Source: Maylandia zebra (taxonomy: Eukaryota > Chordata > Actinopteri > Cichliformes > Cichlidae). From it: 64,000 bases of DNA. Under the pieces are notes generated by a model. The model saw only the letters and a program-made list of their open reading frames with translations. It was not told where the DNA came from and did no database searches. The stretch covers positions 26,402,529 through 26,466,528 of the forward strand of contig NC_135185.1 of NCBI RefSeq assembly GCF_041146795.1, given 5' to 3'. The translations under genes were made by a program, and so were the position numbers. Shown in pieces: positions 34,638 to 47,100 of this stretch. How positions within the stretch are numbered: the stretch's first letter is position 1; the number at the start of each line of letters is the position of its first letter.

Positions 34638-35291
34638 TGTGATGGCTGCACTTACAGCCACACAGTGGTAATATCACCATGTTAGTGTAGAGGCTTATAA
34701 GTAACCTTGCATTCACATTTCTTTCTTTAAATATAGGAATTAATTTACAGGACAATAAATAACTGGTTTTGGTTTAGAGTTAATCCACATATCCACATAA
34801 CACTGCATTCTAAAATAAGTGCGCACATTTTAGTTTACACTGTTATGTATGATTAATTTTTTGTTTTCTGAGTTACCTTAGTTCCAGCTGTTCCAGTCCC
34901 TTGATTAAGGAGCCAAGAGGCAGAAAAGGGGCGGAGCGAGCTTTAAAGGAAGACTACAAATTGGTTCACGCCATAACTCAGGACCATGGCGGGGAATTGG
35001 AGTTCATTATGTTTGGTTTAGTTAGGTTTTGTGTGTTTTACCCCTTCTCCTGTTTTTGTGGGCTGATCAGCCACTATTTAAGTTTCCCCTTTGTCTTGGT
35101 CAGTTTGTTTGAGTTATCAGTTGTGGTGTCAACTTTGAGTAGAGTTTTGTTATTTTGACCTCTTTTATGTGCCCAAGATTTTGAGTCTTTTTGCATGAGT
35201 TAACCAATTATGTTTTTTGGGTTAAATAAAAAAATCATTTTTTTGGACTTTAATCTGTGCCTAAGTTTTCTTCATTGCTTGGTCCATCACA
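34638..35291. mobile_element. solo LTR upstream of NK-lysin B2
   Basis: 654 bp, ends TGTGATGG...CCATCACA, flanked by GAGAT at 34633-34637 and 35292-35296. The paralogous intron of B1 has the undisturbed site with a single GAGAT (tgggatggagatgcagg near 30066-30082). Internal promoter-like (actatttaag) and poly(A)-like (aaataaaaaaat) text fits an LTR. No internal retroviral or gypsy coding sequence is present, so it is a solo LTR. Confidence 0.82.
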
Positions 35292-35525
35292 GAGATGCAG
35301 GGTACACTGTGGTCAGACAGCCAATCATCATCATCATCATCATCATCACGTGAATGCCACAGAGACAGAAACACAGAAACATTCACTCTCACATCCATGC
35401 CTTTTTCACCATGGTGCCGAAATTGAAAGATATATGTTGTTTAATGATTCCAACCTGGAAAAAGTACTACTAAAATTAACGTCACCAATAAATCTAACAT
35501 GCATGGGTGTGTCTTATATTTGCAG

Positions 35526-36133
35526 CTTCCAGGAAAGTGCTGGGCTTGCAAGTGGATTTTAAACAAGGTGAAGAAATTTGCAGGACCAAACGCCACTGCA
35601 GAGGTAAAATGTCTGATAGAGTACCTGCAGCAGTTAACGGCATCATTCAGTCAGAACAGTAATGCAAGTTTTACTTTCACAGAGCCTGAAGTCAAAGTTG
35701 CTCTCTATCTGCGATGAAATTGGACTCTTAAAATCTTTGTGCCGCAAATTTGTGAAGGTGCACCTGGAAGAATTGATTGAGGAACTCACGACCATCTGTG
35801 TCAACATGGGAGCATGCAAGTAAGTTCGCAGTGGTTCATCTAAATGCTTTCATTTTTCAGATTATTGGGATTAGTCACTTTGTAGCGACTTTAAGTTCCC
35901 ACTATTTTGTCTTACTGACCTGAAACCATATGGTTTAAATCAGGGTTCACACCCTTGATACTTTAATGATGATTACAATAAAACAATGAAATATAGTTTT
36001 TATCATAACTCATTATATTTAAACGTATGTGTTTCTGTTTTTCCAATTTTCCCTCTTTAGGCCAAGGGAAGTGGATCTGTTCTTTTATCCAAAGGAGGGA
36101 GGTCCAGACACTGAAATTAAGGAGTTTCAATGA
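35526..36133 (+). pseudogene. 5'-truncated NK-lysin type B copy (B2), exons 3-5 only
   Basis: Exons 35526-35603, 35683-35819 and 36061-36133 (TGA at 36131) keep splice sites and frame and are nearly identical to B1 in sequence. Exon 4 has an in-frame 18-bp loss that removes TTDDVR just before the fifth cysteine. Exons 1 and 2 (signal peptide and pro-segment) are absent: homology to B1 stops in intron 2 near 34408, and a stac-derived fragment lies further upstream. The six cysteines remain. Without a signal peptide it is probably not functional unless an upstream exon is recruited. AATAAA at 36301. Confidence 0.85.
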
Positions 36134-36664
36134 CCTTACATGCATGAAAAAAAACCCATCAAACTTTATTCCAAAAATAATTGACAAGAGCTAGCTCCCA
36201 CACTTTAAAGTATCATCACTTTTATCCTTCAAAACAGCTTACCTTTATTTCCTTTACAATGGCTGCATTTTCCATTCTTCTATCTATGCAGAGCTTAAAA
36301 AATAAACAGATTAAATCATTTCACTGACTCTGTTTTTTTGTGTTTGCCAAATCTAAATGAAACTTCAAGTTCAGAGCAGCCATTGTTATCAAAGATATGA
36401 ATGTTCGAACTGTCACTATGAAGCAGGAGCACCACAGCTTTTGCTGAGTCAAGTCATGCACATACATTTTTAGTGATTCTTCTGGTGGCACTTCTTAGAA
36501 TTTTTAATGGTGTAAAGAAAGTCAGACCTCTATTTTCTGTTTTCAGTGGGGAATATTAAAAGTAAATGAACAAAAACACCCCTTTTCTATCTGGGGTAAG
36601 GGTAACGCAATAAAAGCCTCATACTGGTTACACATGTATGGATGAGTTGCCAGTCTCTGTTTTA

Positions 36665-37470
36665 GCCCTGCGACAGAGTATACACCACACACCACACTGA
36701 GCACTGGAGCCCCTCAGGGCTGTGTGCTCAACCCACTGCTGTTCACTCTGCTGACTCATAACTGTGCAGCAACCGATGACACGACTGTGGTGGGTCTCAG
36801 TGAGGACCTCACCTGGACACCAAACAGCTGGTCAAGAAGGCTCAGCAGCGGCTGCATTTCCTGAGGAGGCTGAGGAAATTTGGTATGTCGACCAAGATCC
36901 TCAGCAGCTTCTACAGCTGCACTGTGGAGAGCACATTGACCAGCTGCATCACTGCATGGAACGGCAGCACTACTGCTACGGACCGCAAACGCCTGCAGAG
37001 AGTGATGACTGCGGAGAAGATCACCAGGAGTCCGCTGCCCTCTCTGCAGAGCATACCATCACAGAGTCCAGAGGAGAGCTGCCTCCATCCTCAAAGACCC
37101 CACACACGCTCAACACGCACTGTTCCAATCCAGAAATTCACAACTCAACAACTCCTTCTTCCCCACTGCTATCAGACTCCTGAACGGCTGCAATTTGCAC
37201 ATCAGGACACTTTGCACACTAAGTTCATTTTGCACATTAAGCTCCTTTGTACATCTGCATACCTCACTTGTCTTCACTTACTTATTTTTGTACTTATTTA
37301 ATTATCTTTCATTAATTTTTATCCTTATTTTTATCCTTATTTATCTTGTTCCTTTAACCCTTACCTAACTTGGCATTTGTGTATGGACAGCAAAGGAATA
37401 ATTTCATTGCACAGAGAAATGCTATTTCTTCTGTACACATGACAATAAACACTTTGAATCTCAAATCTTG
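36665..37470 (+). mobile_element. non-LTR retrotransposon fragment (CR1/L2/Rex1-type LINE), internally deleted
   Basis: Frames encode RT text STGAPQGCVLNPLLFTLL and DDTTVVGL, then jump to SEDLTWT and (in another frame) MSTKILSSFYSCTVESTLTS. The region between is deleted. The 3' part ends gacaataaacactttgaatc, the same 3' end as the minus-strand copy at 51675. Open frames 36764-37301 are LINE debris, not genes. Confidence 0.85.
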
Positions 37471-39609
37471 AAATCAAAGCTTCACAGTAAATCTATGAGT
37501 GTTTTATAGTAGGTGTCCATTGAGTAAATTAGCCCTTAAAAATGCAGTGTTTCATATCTACTTTAAGAAAACTGTTTTCTGCACTTCCTTTGTTTCAAGA
37601 AGAGCCTCGCCATTGCATGCATGAAATTTTTTCAAAGCTATCTGCCACTCAGAACAACTTGGCTTTAAAAACCCGCAGTAAATTTCCCCAGTTGTAAGTG
37701 GTGCCTTTGTGGCGGCATGTGTGAAACTGACTCTTTCACGGATGTGTTCTCCAATAGGACGTTGGAAATGAACCACTGTTCATTTGGTAATACTTTTATT
37801 TTAGTGAATCATCTTGAATGTCCTTTTGGATATTTTTATCAATCCATTTTCATCCGCTTATGTGTGACAGACTGGTGACCTAACTGGGGTGTATCTTGTT
37901 CTATTTCAGCTGAAATAGATTCATAACAGCACCTACAAGAGGGGATGACCTTAAGCAGCCTTAGTTTATTCCCACCTGACCAACCTCATGTCTTTACTGA
38001 TATTTTCATGCACAGCACCTGCCGGCCCACAACTTGACTGCTTAATTTCCCCCTCACTGTTTGTACAGGCTCTGCACTACCTGCTCAGCAGTGTGTAAAA
38101 GCTAAAGAGTCATTAACCTTGCGTTTTCGGTGTTTGCCACACATTCCCATATTCTCTTTGCAGTTTTAGAAGAACATGATAGGATTTCATGCAGGTATGT
38201 CCATTTTTAAGTTGTTTTTCAATTTTGCAATTCTGTCAGATTGTGAACTTTCACACATACTCTCTATACTCTATGACACATGTCAGCAACTGTCAGCAGC
38301 ATTTTTTTTCTTTTTACAATGTTGCTGACTGTGCTCTTGAAAGCGAGAATGTACAACACGTAAGCGTTCGAAGCAAGAAGGTGTTGGTCTGCGTTTCCTT
38401 TTCAGCTGTTAAAACCATAGAAAGCTCACTAGCAAATATATCTTCAAAATTGAAATACACAATGGAAGACTCAAACCATACATTTGGCGAAATATCAAAA
38501 GTGGCATGCGGTGTGAGAGGCCCAACAGCCCTGTAGTGTGGGGATTGAGATTGCCATTATAATGTCAGGACGTTACTAACTTACAGGTAAAATGAGAAAA
38601 GGTGCCTGCACAATTCTTTCACATTGCACCATTTTGCACATATTCTCACACAAAAACACATACAGATACGAATATTGACGGAACCTCAAAATATACACGT
38701 GGTCAAAATGTGAAAACTTGTGGTGTGAGAGCCACAAAAAGCATAGTGGTGGTGGACAGGGCCGGTAAGATCTTTAAAATGTAGATCTGAAGTAAAATCT
38801 GATAACACTGCCCTTGCAATATTTACTTCAAAAATATACCAGTCACTAAGAACAAGTTATCAGACAGAGATGCGGTTCACATCATTAAGAAGCTATTTTT
38901 CCTTTATTTTTACATTGCATTTTACATTTTGCATTGATTAAAAACATAAAATAAAGGAGCTGCTAGACCATGCACTTATATGCTTTTAACATTAGCTCAA
39001 AGCTGCAGCTTACCAGTGGGAGAATGGGCTGCCAAGACAAGAAATGTAAGAAGAGCTATCAAATTTGTGCATGTTTTTCACCTCTTCATGCGCACCCACG
39101 ATAAGGTGCAAGTCAAACCAGGGGAGCATAAATAACCACAGCACACAAAAGTAGATCCTGGTGCTCATGTTCCCCAGGGAAGCTACGCACATACACCCAG
39201 CCATCCATGTGATGTAAATGAAAAGATTCAGTAGACCAGGCGACCCTCATCCATAACTACAGCAAGCACTGACCTTTTTGGGAATTTGAGCCACTTTAGG
39301 GCCTCCTATGACTAACATTCACACACATTCATACTACTATGGATAAATCAGAAATAAACATGCAGTTAGTATCTTGTCCAGGTGACCTGCTCTACCACCT
39401 GAGCTACAGCCAGTATCACAATTTGACCCTTGTCATACTTGCTTAAATCCTTATGCTTGCTCTTATATTTTTTTATGCTCCTAACATCAACTCTGAGGAC
39501 AAAAAAAAACACTTTCCCCGTAAAATAATTCTAAACTTCTTTTTTGTCAGTGCTCATATAATTGTGCCTGATCAGTGATGATATGCCTCTCTCTTTCTAG
39601 TCCCTGTCA

Positions 39610-40100
39610 GTATTCTCACTGCAGGATTTTGAATCAACTGAAGGTTTTCAGGAAGCTTTCAAGACAACCTCAAGAATATTGTTTGTAAATTATTCCACAC
39701 TTCGCAGGGTTTTTTTGCAGATCAGTGAACCTTGGCCCATCTTTACTTGTAAAACCTTTGCCTCTCCGTGACACGCTTTTTTATACTAAATAAAGCCAGC
39801 TGGTTTAATCATTTGCAAAATGTTCTTCCAGCTGTTTCCTTTGAGAACCGCTTACTTTTCCAGCTTTTTTTTTGCCCCTGTCCTAACTTGTTTAAGATAT
39901 GTGGCTGAAATCAAATTCAACATGAACCAATATTTTACTCGAAAGGTTACAATGTATCAGTTTAAACATTTGGTATGTTTTTTATGTTTTACAATGCAAA
40001 TTATTTTATTTACTAGATGTGCAAATCAATGAATTCTCTTTTGATTTCCTTTTTTCACAGAATCCCAACCTTGTTAGAGTTGGGGTTGTATTTCAACTGA
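39610..40100. repeat. dispersed DNA-transposon-like repeat upstream of A2
   Basis: The text aaagccagctggtttaatcattt, aaatcaaattcaac and cccaaccttgttagagttggggttgta is a decayed form of a common teleost interspersed repeat that ends in ggaattggggttgta. It stops about 170 bp before the A2 start and so lies next to its promoter. Confidence 0.5.
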
Positions 40101-40224
40101 CAGTTAATGCTGTTTAAAAAACACTTTATTCTGCAAATTTTAAAAATGCTGTTTAAGGGTCACTATGTGGTAAAATAAGTGCTGATTTTTTTTTGAGAAG
40201 TAAACTGAATAAGCCGCAGAGAAG

Positions 40225-40230
40225 TATAAA
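40225..40230 (+). promoter_or_regulatory. TATA box of NK-lysin A2
   Basis: TATAAA in gaagtataaaaggccc, 41 bp before the ATG at 40271. The A1 pseudogene has gaataaaagg at this place. Confidence 0.6.
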
Positions 40231-40270
40231 AGGCCCAGAAAACAGCACAAATCTGACAGCGTGGAAAACC

Positions 40271-41647
40271 ATGAGTCCTGCCATCACCATCGGCCTTCTC
40301 CTGCTCTCCACAAGTAAAAAAGTAGCAATATTTACTCCACCTTTAAGATAACTGAACTACTTTTCTAAAGCATGCTTTATTTCTTAGCTTTTGTTGCGTC
40401 GTTGAAGACTCTGAAGGACCAAACTAAGGAGGAGCATTTTCCACAGCATGAAAAAAAGAAAGGTGACCACAACAAAGAGGAGGTGAGAAAGCTAAAATTT
40501 GACAAAGTTTCCCTTGTAGAGAAGCTTATTTTGTTATTTTGTGCAAATTGAAAACTTTTTACCAAAACTTTTATCTCAGATTCTGTGGGATGAAGTTTTT
40601 CCAGGCTCCTGCCGTACTTGCATGACTATTGTGTCCAGAGTGCAGAAGCAGATTGGAAGTGATAAATCAAAGGTAATGACTGTAATATATGGTGAACAGT
40701 ACTGCTGTAATAAGTTTTCTGGGCTCCTTAGTGACCTCCTGGAGGAGTCAGTACTGTGCTTTTGGAGGAATTTTGGTAGGCTGGGAAGGTTCACCGCTGT
40801 TCCAGGTTTTCTCCATTTGTGGATAATGGTTTTCCCTGTAGTTCATTGGAATCCCAAAGCCTTAGAAACCCTTTTCAGACTGAAAGAGGTCAATGAGCTG
40901 ATTCTTTTACATCGTTGCATGATGTGTTGCTTTTGACACTTTTTCTTAGCTTACTGTAAGGATTTCTGGCAGTAATGAGGCCTGGGCTGGGTTAATGAAA
41001 TTGAAGTCAGCTTTCCAAAAATGTGGTTAATCAATTAAATCATAACTTAACAAGAGTGGAAATCATTTTTTCACACAGGACCTGGTAGGTTTGGACAGCT
41101 GTTTCCCCTAAATTAATGAAATCATCATTTAAAAACTGCATTTTGTATTTACTTGGGTTCTCGTTGTCTAATGTAAAACTTTGTTTGATGATCTGAAACA
41201 TGTAAGTGTGACAAATATGCAAAAATCTAGAAAAGGGAAGGGGGCAAATATTTTTTGACGCATCTGTAGCTTTGTACATATATGCCACAAGCCAGCAGAG
41301 ACATTATTGTCAAGTTTTATTAATGCTGTGCATTTGCTGTTTTTGTCATACTTTTTTCGTCTATAGTCTCAGTGTTGGACACATAATTTAAAGCTATTTT
41401 AATTTAACCTTTAAGAAACCTATATTGAAGCTGCTTGTTTACTGTTTTCACATATTTTTACTTGAAGGACAAAATCAGGAGGCTGTTGGATGGTGCCTGT
41501 AATAAACTGAAATTCAATTTCCTAAAGTCGGCCTGCAGAAAGATCTTGAAAACAGTAAAAAACAAGTTGATTGACGCCTTGACCAACGGCAAGTCTGCCA
41601 AGACCATCTGCACTAATCTGAAACTCTGCAAGGCCACCTTTTTATAA
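40271..41647 (+). CDS. NK-lysin-like saposin-fold antimicrobial protein, type A (A2)
   Basis: Exons 40271-40313, 40388-40482, 40580-40672 and 41468-41647 (TAA at 41645) join in frame to 136 residues. Signal peptide MSPAITIGLLLLSTTFVAS, a Lys/Glu/His-rich pro-segment, then a saposin-B domain with six cysteines (SCRTC, GACNK, SACRK, TICTN, KLCKA). The mature part is strongly basic, about +14 by my count, mostly in the second half (KILKTVKNKLIDAL). That segment corresponds to the membrane-active cationic helix of NK-lysins. Expected role: secreted or granule-stored antimicrobial effector of cytotoxic lymphocytes. AATAAA at 41730. Intron 3 contains Tc1-like pieces. Its paralogue A1 is dead, so A2 is the only intact type A gene here. 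Identification as NK-lysin rests on cysteine spacing and exon plan; a naming symbol is not given. Confidence 0.88.
40690..41275. mobile_element. Tc1-like remnants in intron 3 of A2
   Basis: 40700-40940 is a transposase 5' half in reverse (ggctgggaaggttcaccgct, tttctccatttgtggataat). 41070-41275 is the 3' terminal part in forward orientation (catcatttaaaaactgcatt, gtgtgacaaatatgcaaaaa, gggggcaaatatttttt). The two pieces thus point in opposite directions, as in the A1 copy. Confidence 0.75.
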
Positions 41648-42791
41648 AGTTCTGAAGAACTTGTGATGCTTCAACTGTTTGTGTTAATAACACAAGCCTG
41701 TGTTCATGTTTTCTTGCTTTTTCCCTCCCAATAAAAAAACATATTTTTACTGTGATGTCATTGGTTTTCTTATACATATACGTATTATGAGACTCATATT
41801 CTGTCAACTATAGACTAGATGAAAATTAAAATAGTTGCTTTTGAGTGTGCATACTGGAAACATATTGCCTAATTAGTCATCACCATAAAGCATGACCGTC
41901 TTCTGTAACTACTAAGCTATTAACAAAGCAATTGACTCTATTGATTAGAATTAGAAAGTCTTATTTTACTCATAATGTGTCCTGTTTACTTGCAACAAAT
42001 AAAACTACATAATAATTTCACGTCTGACATATAATTAATCCACACAGGTTCCATTGGGAAGTTGCCTTGTCTTCTCCAAAACCTCTGTTGCACAGAAGCA
42101 ATGAGGTGTGCAGATTTTACTCTTATTACTATCAGTAAGCAGCTAGTGAGCTTGAATTAGCAGCTAGTAAACCTGTGTACTGCAAATGCTGCAATTCTTT
42201 GAGCTTCTGACTTTAAGAGTTCTCTCTCACCTCTGATCTCTGACAGAAATGTGAAAGTCTATTTTCAAAACTGAGTCGCCTCACTGGACCCTTATAAGGT
42301 CGCACATTGCCTTCCAGGAAGTTATTAACTTATAGGCAGGTTGAGAAAATAGGCCTGCACAGTTACAATTACCTCTGTCCAAAATCAGTGTTGGTTTTTG
42401 TTTATATATGACCACAAAACTGAAATACATATTTGTGGATCAATAAACTGCATATTAAAGGTTTAGAATAAGATTTACACATAAATTTATAGCATGATAC
42501 AGTCATTGATTTTCAGGGGTGTTAACAATGAGGCAGGGACACTGTGACAGCCTTAAGCCATAAAAGGATCACTGTGTTCTAAATGTGGACAACACACTAA
42601 TTGTTCTTTAGTGGGTGGGCGAGGTGGTGCGTGACTTTCTCACAGCGTGGCACCCAAACCACGCAAAATGTGTTCTCACATGTGGTTTGAATTTTACGCC
42701 TTGCAATGAGGTGTGTGTAGAGCCCATGCACCTTTAACTGTTTAAAAGCAGCCATAACTACAGATACTAGCATTATCTCTCAGTGGCTGCG
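41648..42791. other. spacer between A2 and B3
   Basis: Contains the A2 poly(A) signal (41730) and the shared unit spacer (from 42044), then the B3 promoter region with a weak TATA (tgtttaaaag). No further gene seen. Confidence 0.5.
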
Positions 42792-44166
42792 ATGGAAACG
42801 TCTTCCCTCCTCTTTCTGTGCCTCGTGGCAACATTTTCAGGTGTGTAACGAAAAAATTGGTTTGCATGAGAATCCGTATGAAACTGCCAAATCTTCTCTT
42901 TATGATTTAAAGTGTGATTAAGTATTTCTGTTTGTTTGAATCGCAGTCCGTGCTGTCCATGGACGGACCGTAGAGGTCAGCATCGATGATGAAGAGGACG
43001 TGGACGTGGGAATTTCGATGGGGGCAAGTGGGGTTAGTGTTAATATTAAAGAACTTAGGTTACACTTTATCAGTCCACCTTTAGATATCAGGAGTCACAC
43101 TTTGCAGTCTTTGTGAAAAGCTTTTTCATGTCAAATTAATTTCTATGCCAACAACAATCATTGGATTAGAAATGAGAAAAACAAATGAATTTTGTTCATT
43201 TGTAACACAATGTGGGGACATATCTGACTTCTGAAACCCCAACTATGCTGATATTTTGAGGTTAACCACACACTAAGTCCAACAAAACCATAACATTGCA
43301 TGGTATTTAACGAGCTTGCCAAAGAAATGAGTATACCAGTGTATCCACGGAATATACTGAAACATGTCTCTAAGTAGGATAAATTCCCTGAATGACTTAT
43401 CAAACAAGTTTTGCACTGGGGCTGGAGACTATCCCAGCTAATACTGGGTAAGATTAAGAGGGTACGCTGTGATCAGGTAGCCACTCACAGGGATGGCACA
43501 TAGACACACACGACCATTCGCTCGCACATCTACAGCTTATTGATTAGAGTCACCAATACACCTAACATGCATGGGTGTGTCTTATATTTGCAGCTTCCAG
43601 GAAAGTGCTGGGCTTGCAAGTGGATTTTAAACAAGGTGAAGAAACTTGCAGGACCAAACGCCACTGCAGAGGTAAAATGTCTCATAGAGTACCAGCAACA
43701 ATTAACGGCATTATTCAGTCAGAGCAGTAATACAAGTTTCTCTTTCACAGAGCCTGAAGTCAAAGTTGCTCTCTGTCTGCGATGGTATTGGACTCTTAAA
43801 ATCACTCTGCCGCAAATTTGTGAAGGTCCACCTTGGAGAATTAATTGAGGAACTCACAACAACTGATGATGTGAGGACCATCTGTGTCAACATGGGAGCA
43901 TGCAAGTAAGTTCCCAGGGGTTCATCGAAATGCTTTCATTTGTCAGATGATTCACTTTGCAGCGACTTTAACTTTAGATGTTAAGTTTGAGACTGAGACC
44001 AAATTCAGCATGCAAACATGCCTTAATACTACAATGACACCGATGATACTGCAACCCTGATTTTACACCACAATTATTTTTTTCTCTCTTTAGGTCAAAG
44101 GAGTTGGAGCTGCTCTTTTATGCAGAGAATGGAGCTCCACTTATTGACGTTAATGAACATGACTAA
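42792..44166 (+). CDS. NK-lysin-like saposin-fold antimicrobial protein, type B, copy B3
   Basis: Exons 42792-42840, 42947-43032, 43594-43671, 43751-43905 and 44094-44166 (TAA at 44164) give 146 residues without a break. Signal peptide METSSLLFLCLVATFS, acidic pro-segment (SIDDEEDVDVG), mature saposin-B domain beginning LPGKCWACKWILNKVKK with six cysteines (CWAC, SVCDG, SLCRK, TICVN, GACK) and an acidic tail. By my count the mature region is only about +1, against about +14 for A2, so the two types probably act on different targets or in different compartments. Best reference copy for the type B exon plan: exon 2 ends GGG|GTTAGT and exon 3 starts at CTTCCAGGA. AATAAA at 44351. Confidence 0.9.
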
Positions 44167-47100
44167 CTTTAGATGTATGAATAAACATTGAAAAAAAAAT
44201 CGCAGTAATGACTGAGAAGACTTAGCTCAAGTAATCATTACTTTTGACTTCAGCTTTGTTTCCAATCTGCATTAACTTACCTTTATTTCCTTTGCAATGC
44301 AATGTTTTTTTTTTTAATTCTTCTGTCTGTATCTGTGCACAGCTAACACAAATAAACAGCTGAAATGATTAAGCTCACTCTGTTTTACTGTTGCATTTCA
44401 CCAAACCTTAATAAAACCTCAATTTCAAAGTAGATGCTCTGATCAGGGATATGAATGTCAGCATTGCGACTACAAAGCAGAAGCACCCCCAGCTTTTTCA
44501 AGTCAACTCATACATGTAAGGGTCTTGTGGTTCTTGTGGTGACACTTCTTAGAATTGTTTAATGACTCAAACCACGCTTTTTCCTGTTCTCAGAGTGAAA
44601 TATTAAAAGCAACAACATTAAAGCAGCTTTTTCTATGTGGAGTAAGGGTAAGGTTTTAAAATACATTGGACTGGCTGCATGAGTGGGTGGAGGGTTTCAC
44701 GAAGCATAATATTTGGCATTTATGCCTCACATTTTAGAGTCATAAATTTGCCAAAGAAAATCAAAGAAGTACTCATGTAAGTAATTAAAATGAGCACTTT
44801 TCAAAAGCACCCCTCCCCTAAAAAAAAAAAAACACACTAACCAAATGCAAGTCTAAGGAGATGAGCTTTAAGCTGTTTTTTAGACACTGCCGAGGCCACA
44901 GATCTGAAGCACAAGTCTGGGGGCCAGTTTTACAAAAACTCTGTGGATCGAGCTGGTTAGATATGAGGACAAAGTGAGGACTTTGAGAGAAGAGGGGTTT
45001 ATTTATCCTAAAACACACAAAAATATACAAAATGAGCTCACAATACAGGGCAAAAGAGGGCAAATGAACATAACTAAACTCAAGCCAAATAAGCAACTTT
45101 GCATAACTGCAAGCTAACTGCTAAACAAAAAAAAGGTGACCTAACACACAAAGAACAAGAGCACTCTGAGACGACAACGCCCCCCTGAGGGCCAAGGGCT
45201 ATACTAAAACTTTGATGTTGTACGATGTATTTATTAGAACATGCTGGTATCAGCCTGCTTTTATAGCAACTGACCTTTGATCTGTGACCTCAAAGGATTA
45301 TTACTATTTTCTTTTCTTTATCCATGTGATTGGAGCTGAATTGGCTGAAATCTTTGGCTTCTATAAACTATAAAAACTTAAGATTTTCAGATATATTCAC
45401 TCAGTGGGTGATTTTGTGAAGCATTACGGCGTTATTGTGATGTAATAAGGTATCATATTAAAAAAATTAAGAAGTCTCTCCACGCCCTTTCATATGATAC
45501 ATTATCAATGTGGTTTCTTGAAAAAAAAAAACATTTTCAAGATCAACTTTGACCTTGGGCTCTAACCATGAAGGTCAAGGTCAAATGGTCATTTGATGAA
45601 AATCAAAGATTAAATCAGTTTGATTTGAAAGTTACATCAAATAAATAATACTCAACACAACACTAAGCAAACAGGCAACTCATAAGTCAAAGAAAATTTA
45701 AGAAAAAATACTTAATTCTACCGCCTGTGACAGAGCTGCACTTGGTGTGATCCAATCAGCTCTTCCTGTATATTACACTGCTGCATGGTTCTCTCTTCCT
45801 GATGCCAGCATCCCTCAGCAGCTGAAGGCTCCTGATCGAAGATTCAGCAAATGAGGTGAGGGGATCAATGCATTAGCTCACGTACAAATCTGTCAGGTGC
45901 ACAAAGAAGGACTTCAATTATTTCACAAACACTGTGCATTTTTCAGAACATTTGAAAGGTTAGTGGTAACATCTGTGTCATGAACACTTATCAAAGCAGT
46001 AGTACTGGGAGTATTGACGCTAATCATAAATGCTTATGAATCACTGTCTGTAAGACAGAAACAAAGAATGGAGAACCATCATCATCATCATGGACGCACA
46101 TCTCCCACCCCCTTGCATTTAAGTCACCAAAGCCACAACAGACAAGCAACTAAAAAAGAAAATGCCTTAACCTCTGTTTATTGGGTGAATAAACAAAGGA
46201 GTGAATAAACACCATATAATGTTATTTCATGGTGGATTTTGTAGAATTATGCCTCCATAGTTCAATTCAATTTTACTTATACAGCACCAAATCACAACAA
46301 CAGTCACCTTAAGGTGCTTTATATTGTAAGGTAGATCCAACAATCACATGAGCAAGCACTTTGGGAAGGAAAAACTCACTTTTAACAGGAAGAAACCTCT
46401 GCCATAACAAGGCTCTATGGTGTTTTCTTCACTTCTGACTCTTGCTTAATTAGTAAGAGTGGATTAAAAGACTTATAATAAGCTGTTTTCCACGTCCTCC
46501 TTTCACACATCAGCACAGTCCAGAGCACATGACAGAAAAAATCGCAGTGCCTGCCCAGCTTTAGGTGTACTGTCGTCCGAGACTTGCACCGCAGTGTTGG
46601 CGTTTGTTTCCCTGTTGGCCATGCTTCTTGTTGTGGTCATCTGTTGTCTTCTGGTATTTTCTCCGCAAGCGACCTTTCCTCGACCAATGAGATGAGCGGT
46701 AATCTGAATTGTCATACTCGAATTGTCATAAGTGTGCTGTCAGCTCATTGGTCACAAAGCAGGAGAGGGGCTGGGAATTATGTTTTCAAACAAAGCGTTA
46801 ATTCCATAAACATTTATAGACTACTTTTGATTCTCACTGTATTACGGGACAAAGTGCGTCCCTTATTAGCTCAATACGGGACGTGTACTTTTGTTTCTAA
46901 ATACTGGACGGTTGGCAACCCTAGTTGTGACAATCAGTTTCTGAGTGTTCCCTCAGTCAAGCTATGAATAATGGGGGTTTTCCCCCTCTCTTCCTATTCA
47001 TGTCTATAAACTGGCAATAAAGGGTTTCAAACTGGTCCAGTGATTACCTGAGTTTTATTCTTCTGGAACTTAATGAGCAGTTGAACTGGTATACCTAATG

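Larger units (their letters stand above)
37990..44500 (+). repeat. segmental duplication, unit 2 (A2 + B3)
   Basis: Second copy of the two-gene NK-lysin unit described at 25400-33100, in the same orientation and order. Both genes here are intact. Spacers have diverged much more than B1 has from B2, so this duplication is older than the B1/B2 event. Confidence 0.8.

Noticed and set aside
36764-37301. Two overlapping plus-strand frames of about 139 codons
   Set aside because: They are frame-shifted pieces of a LINE reverse transcriptase and its 3' region.
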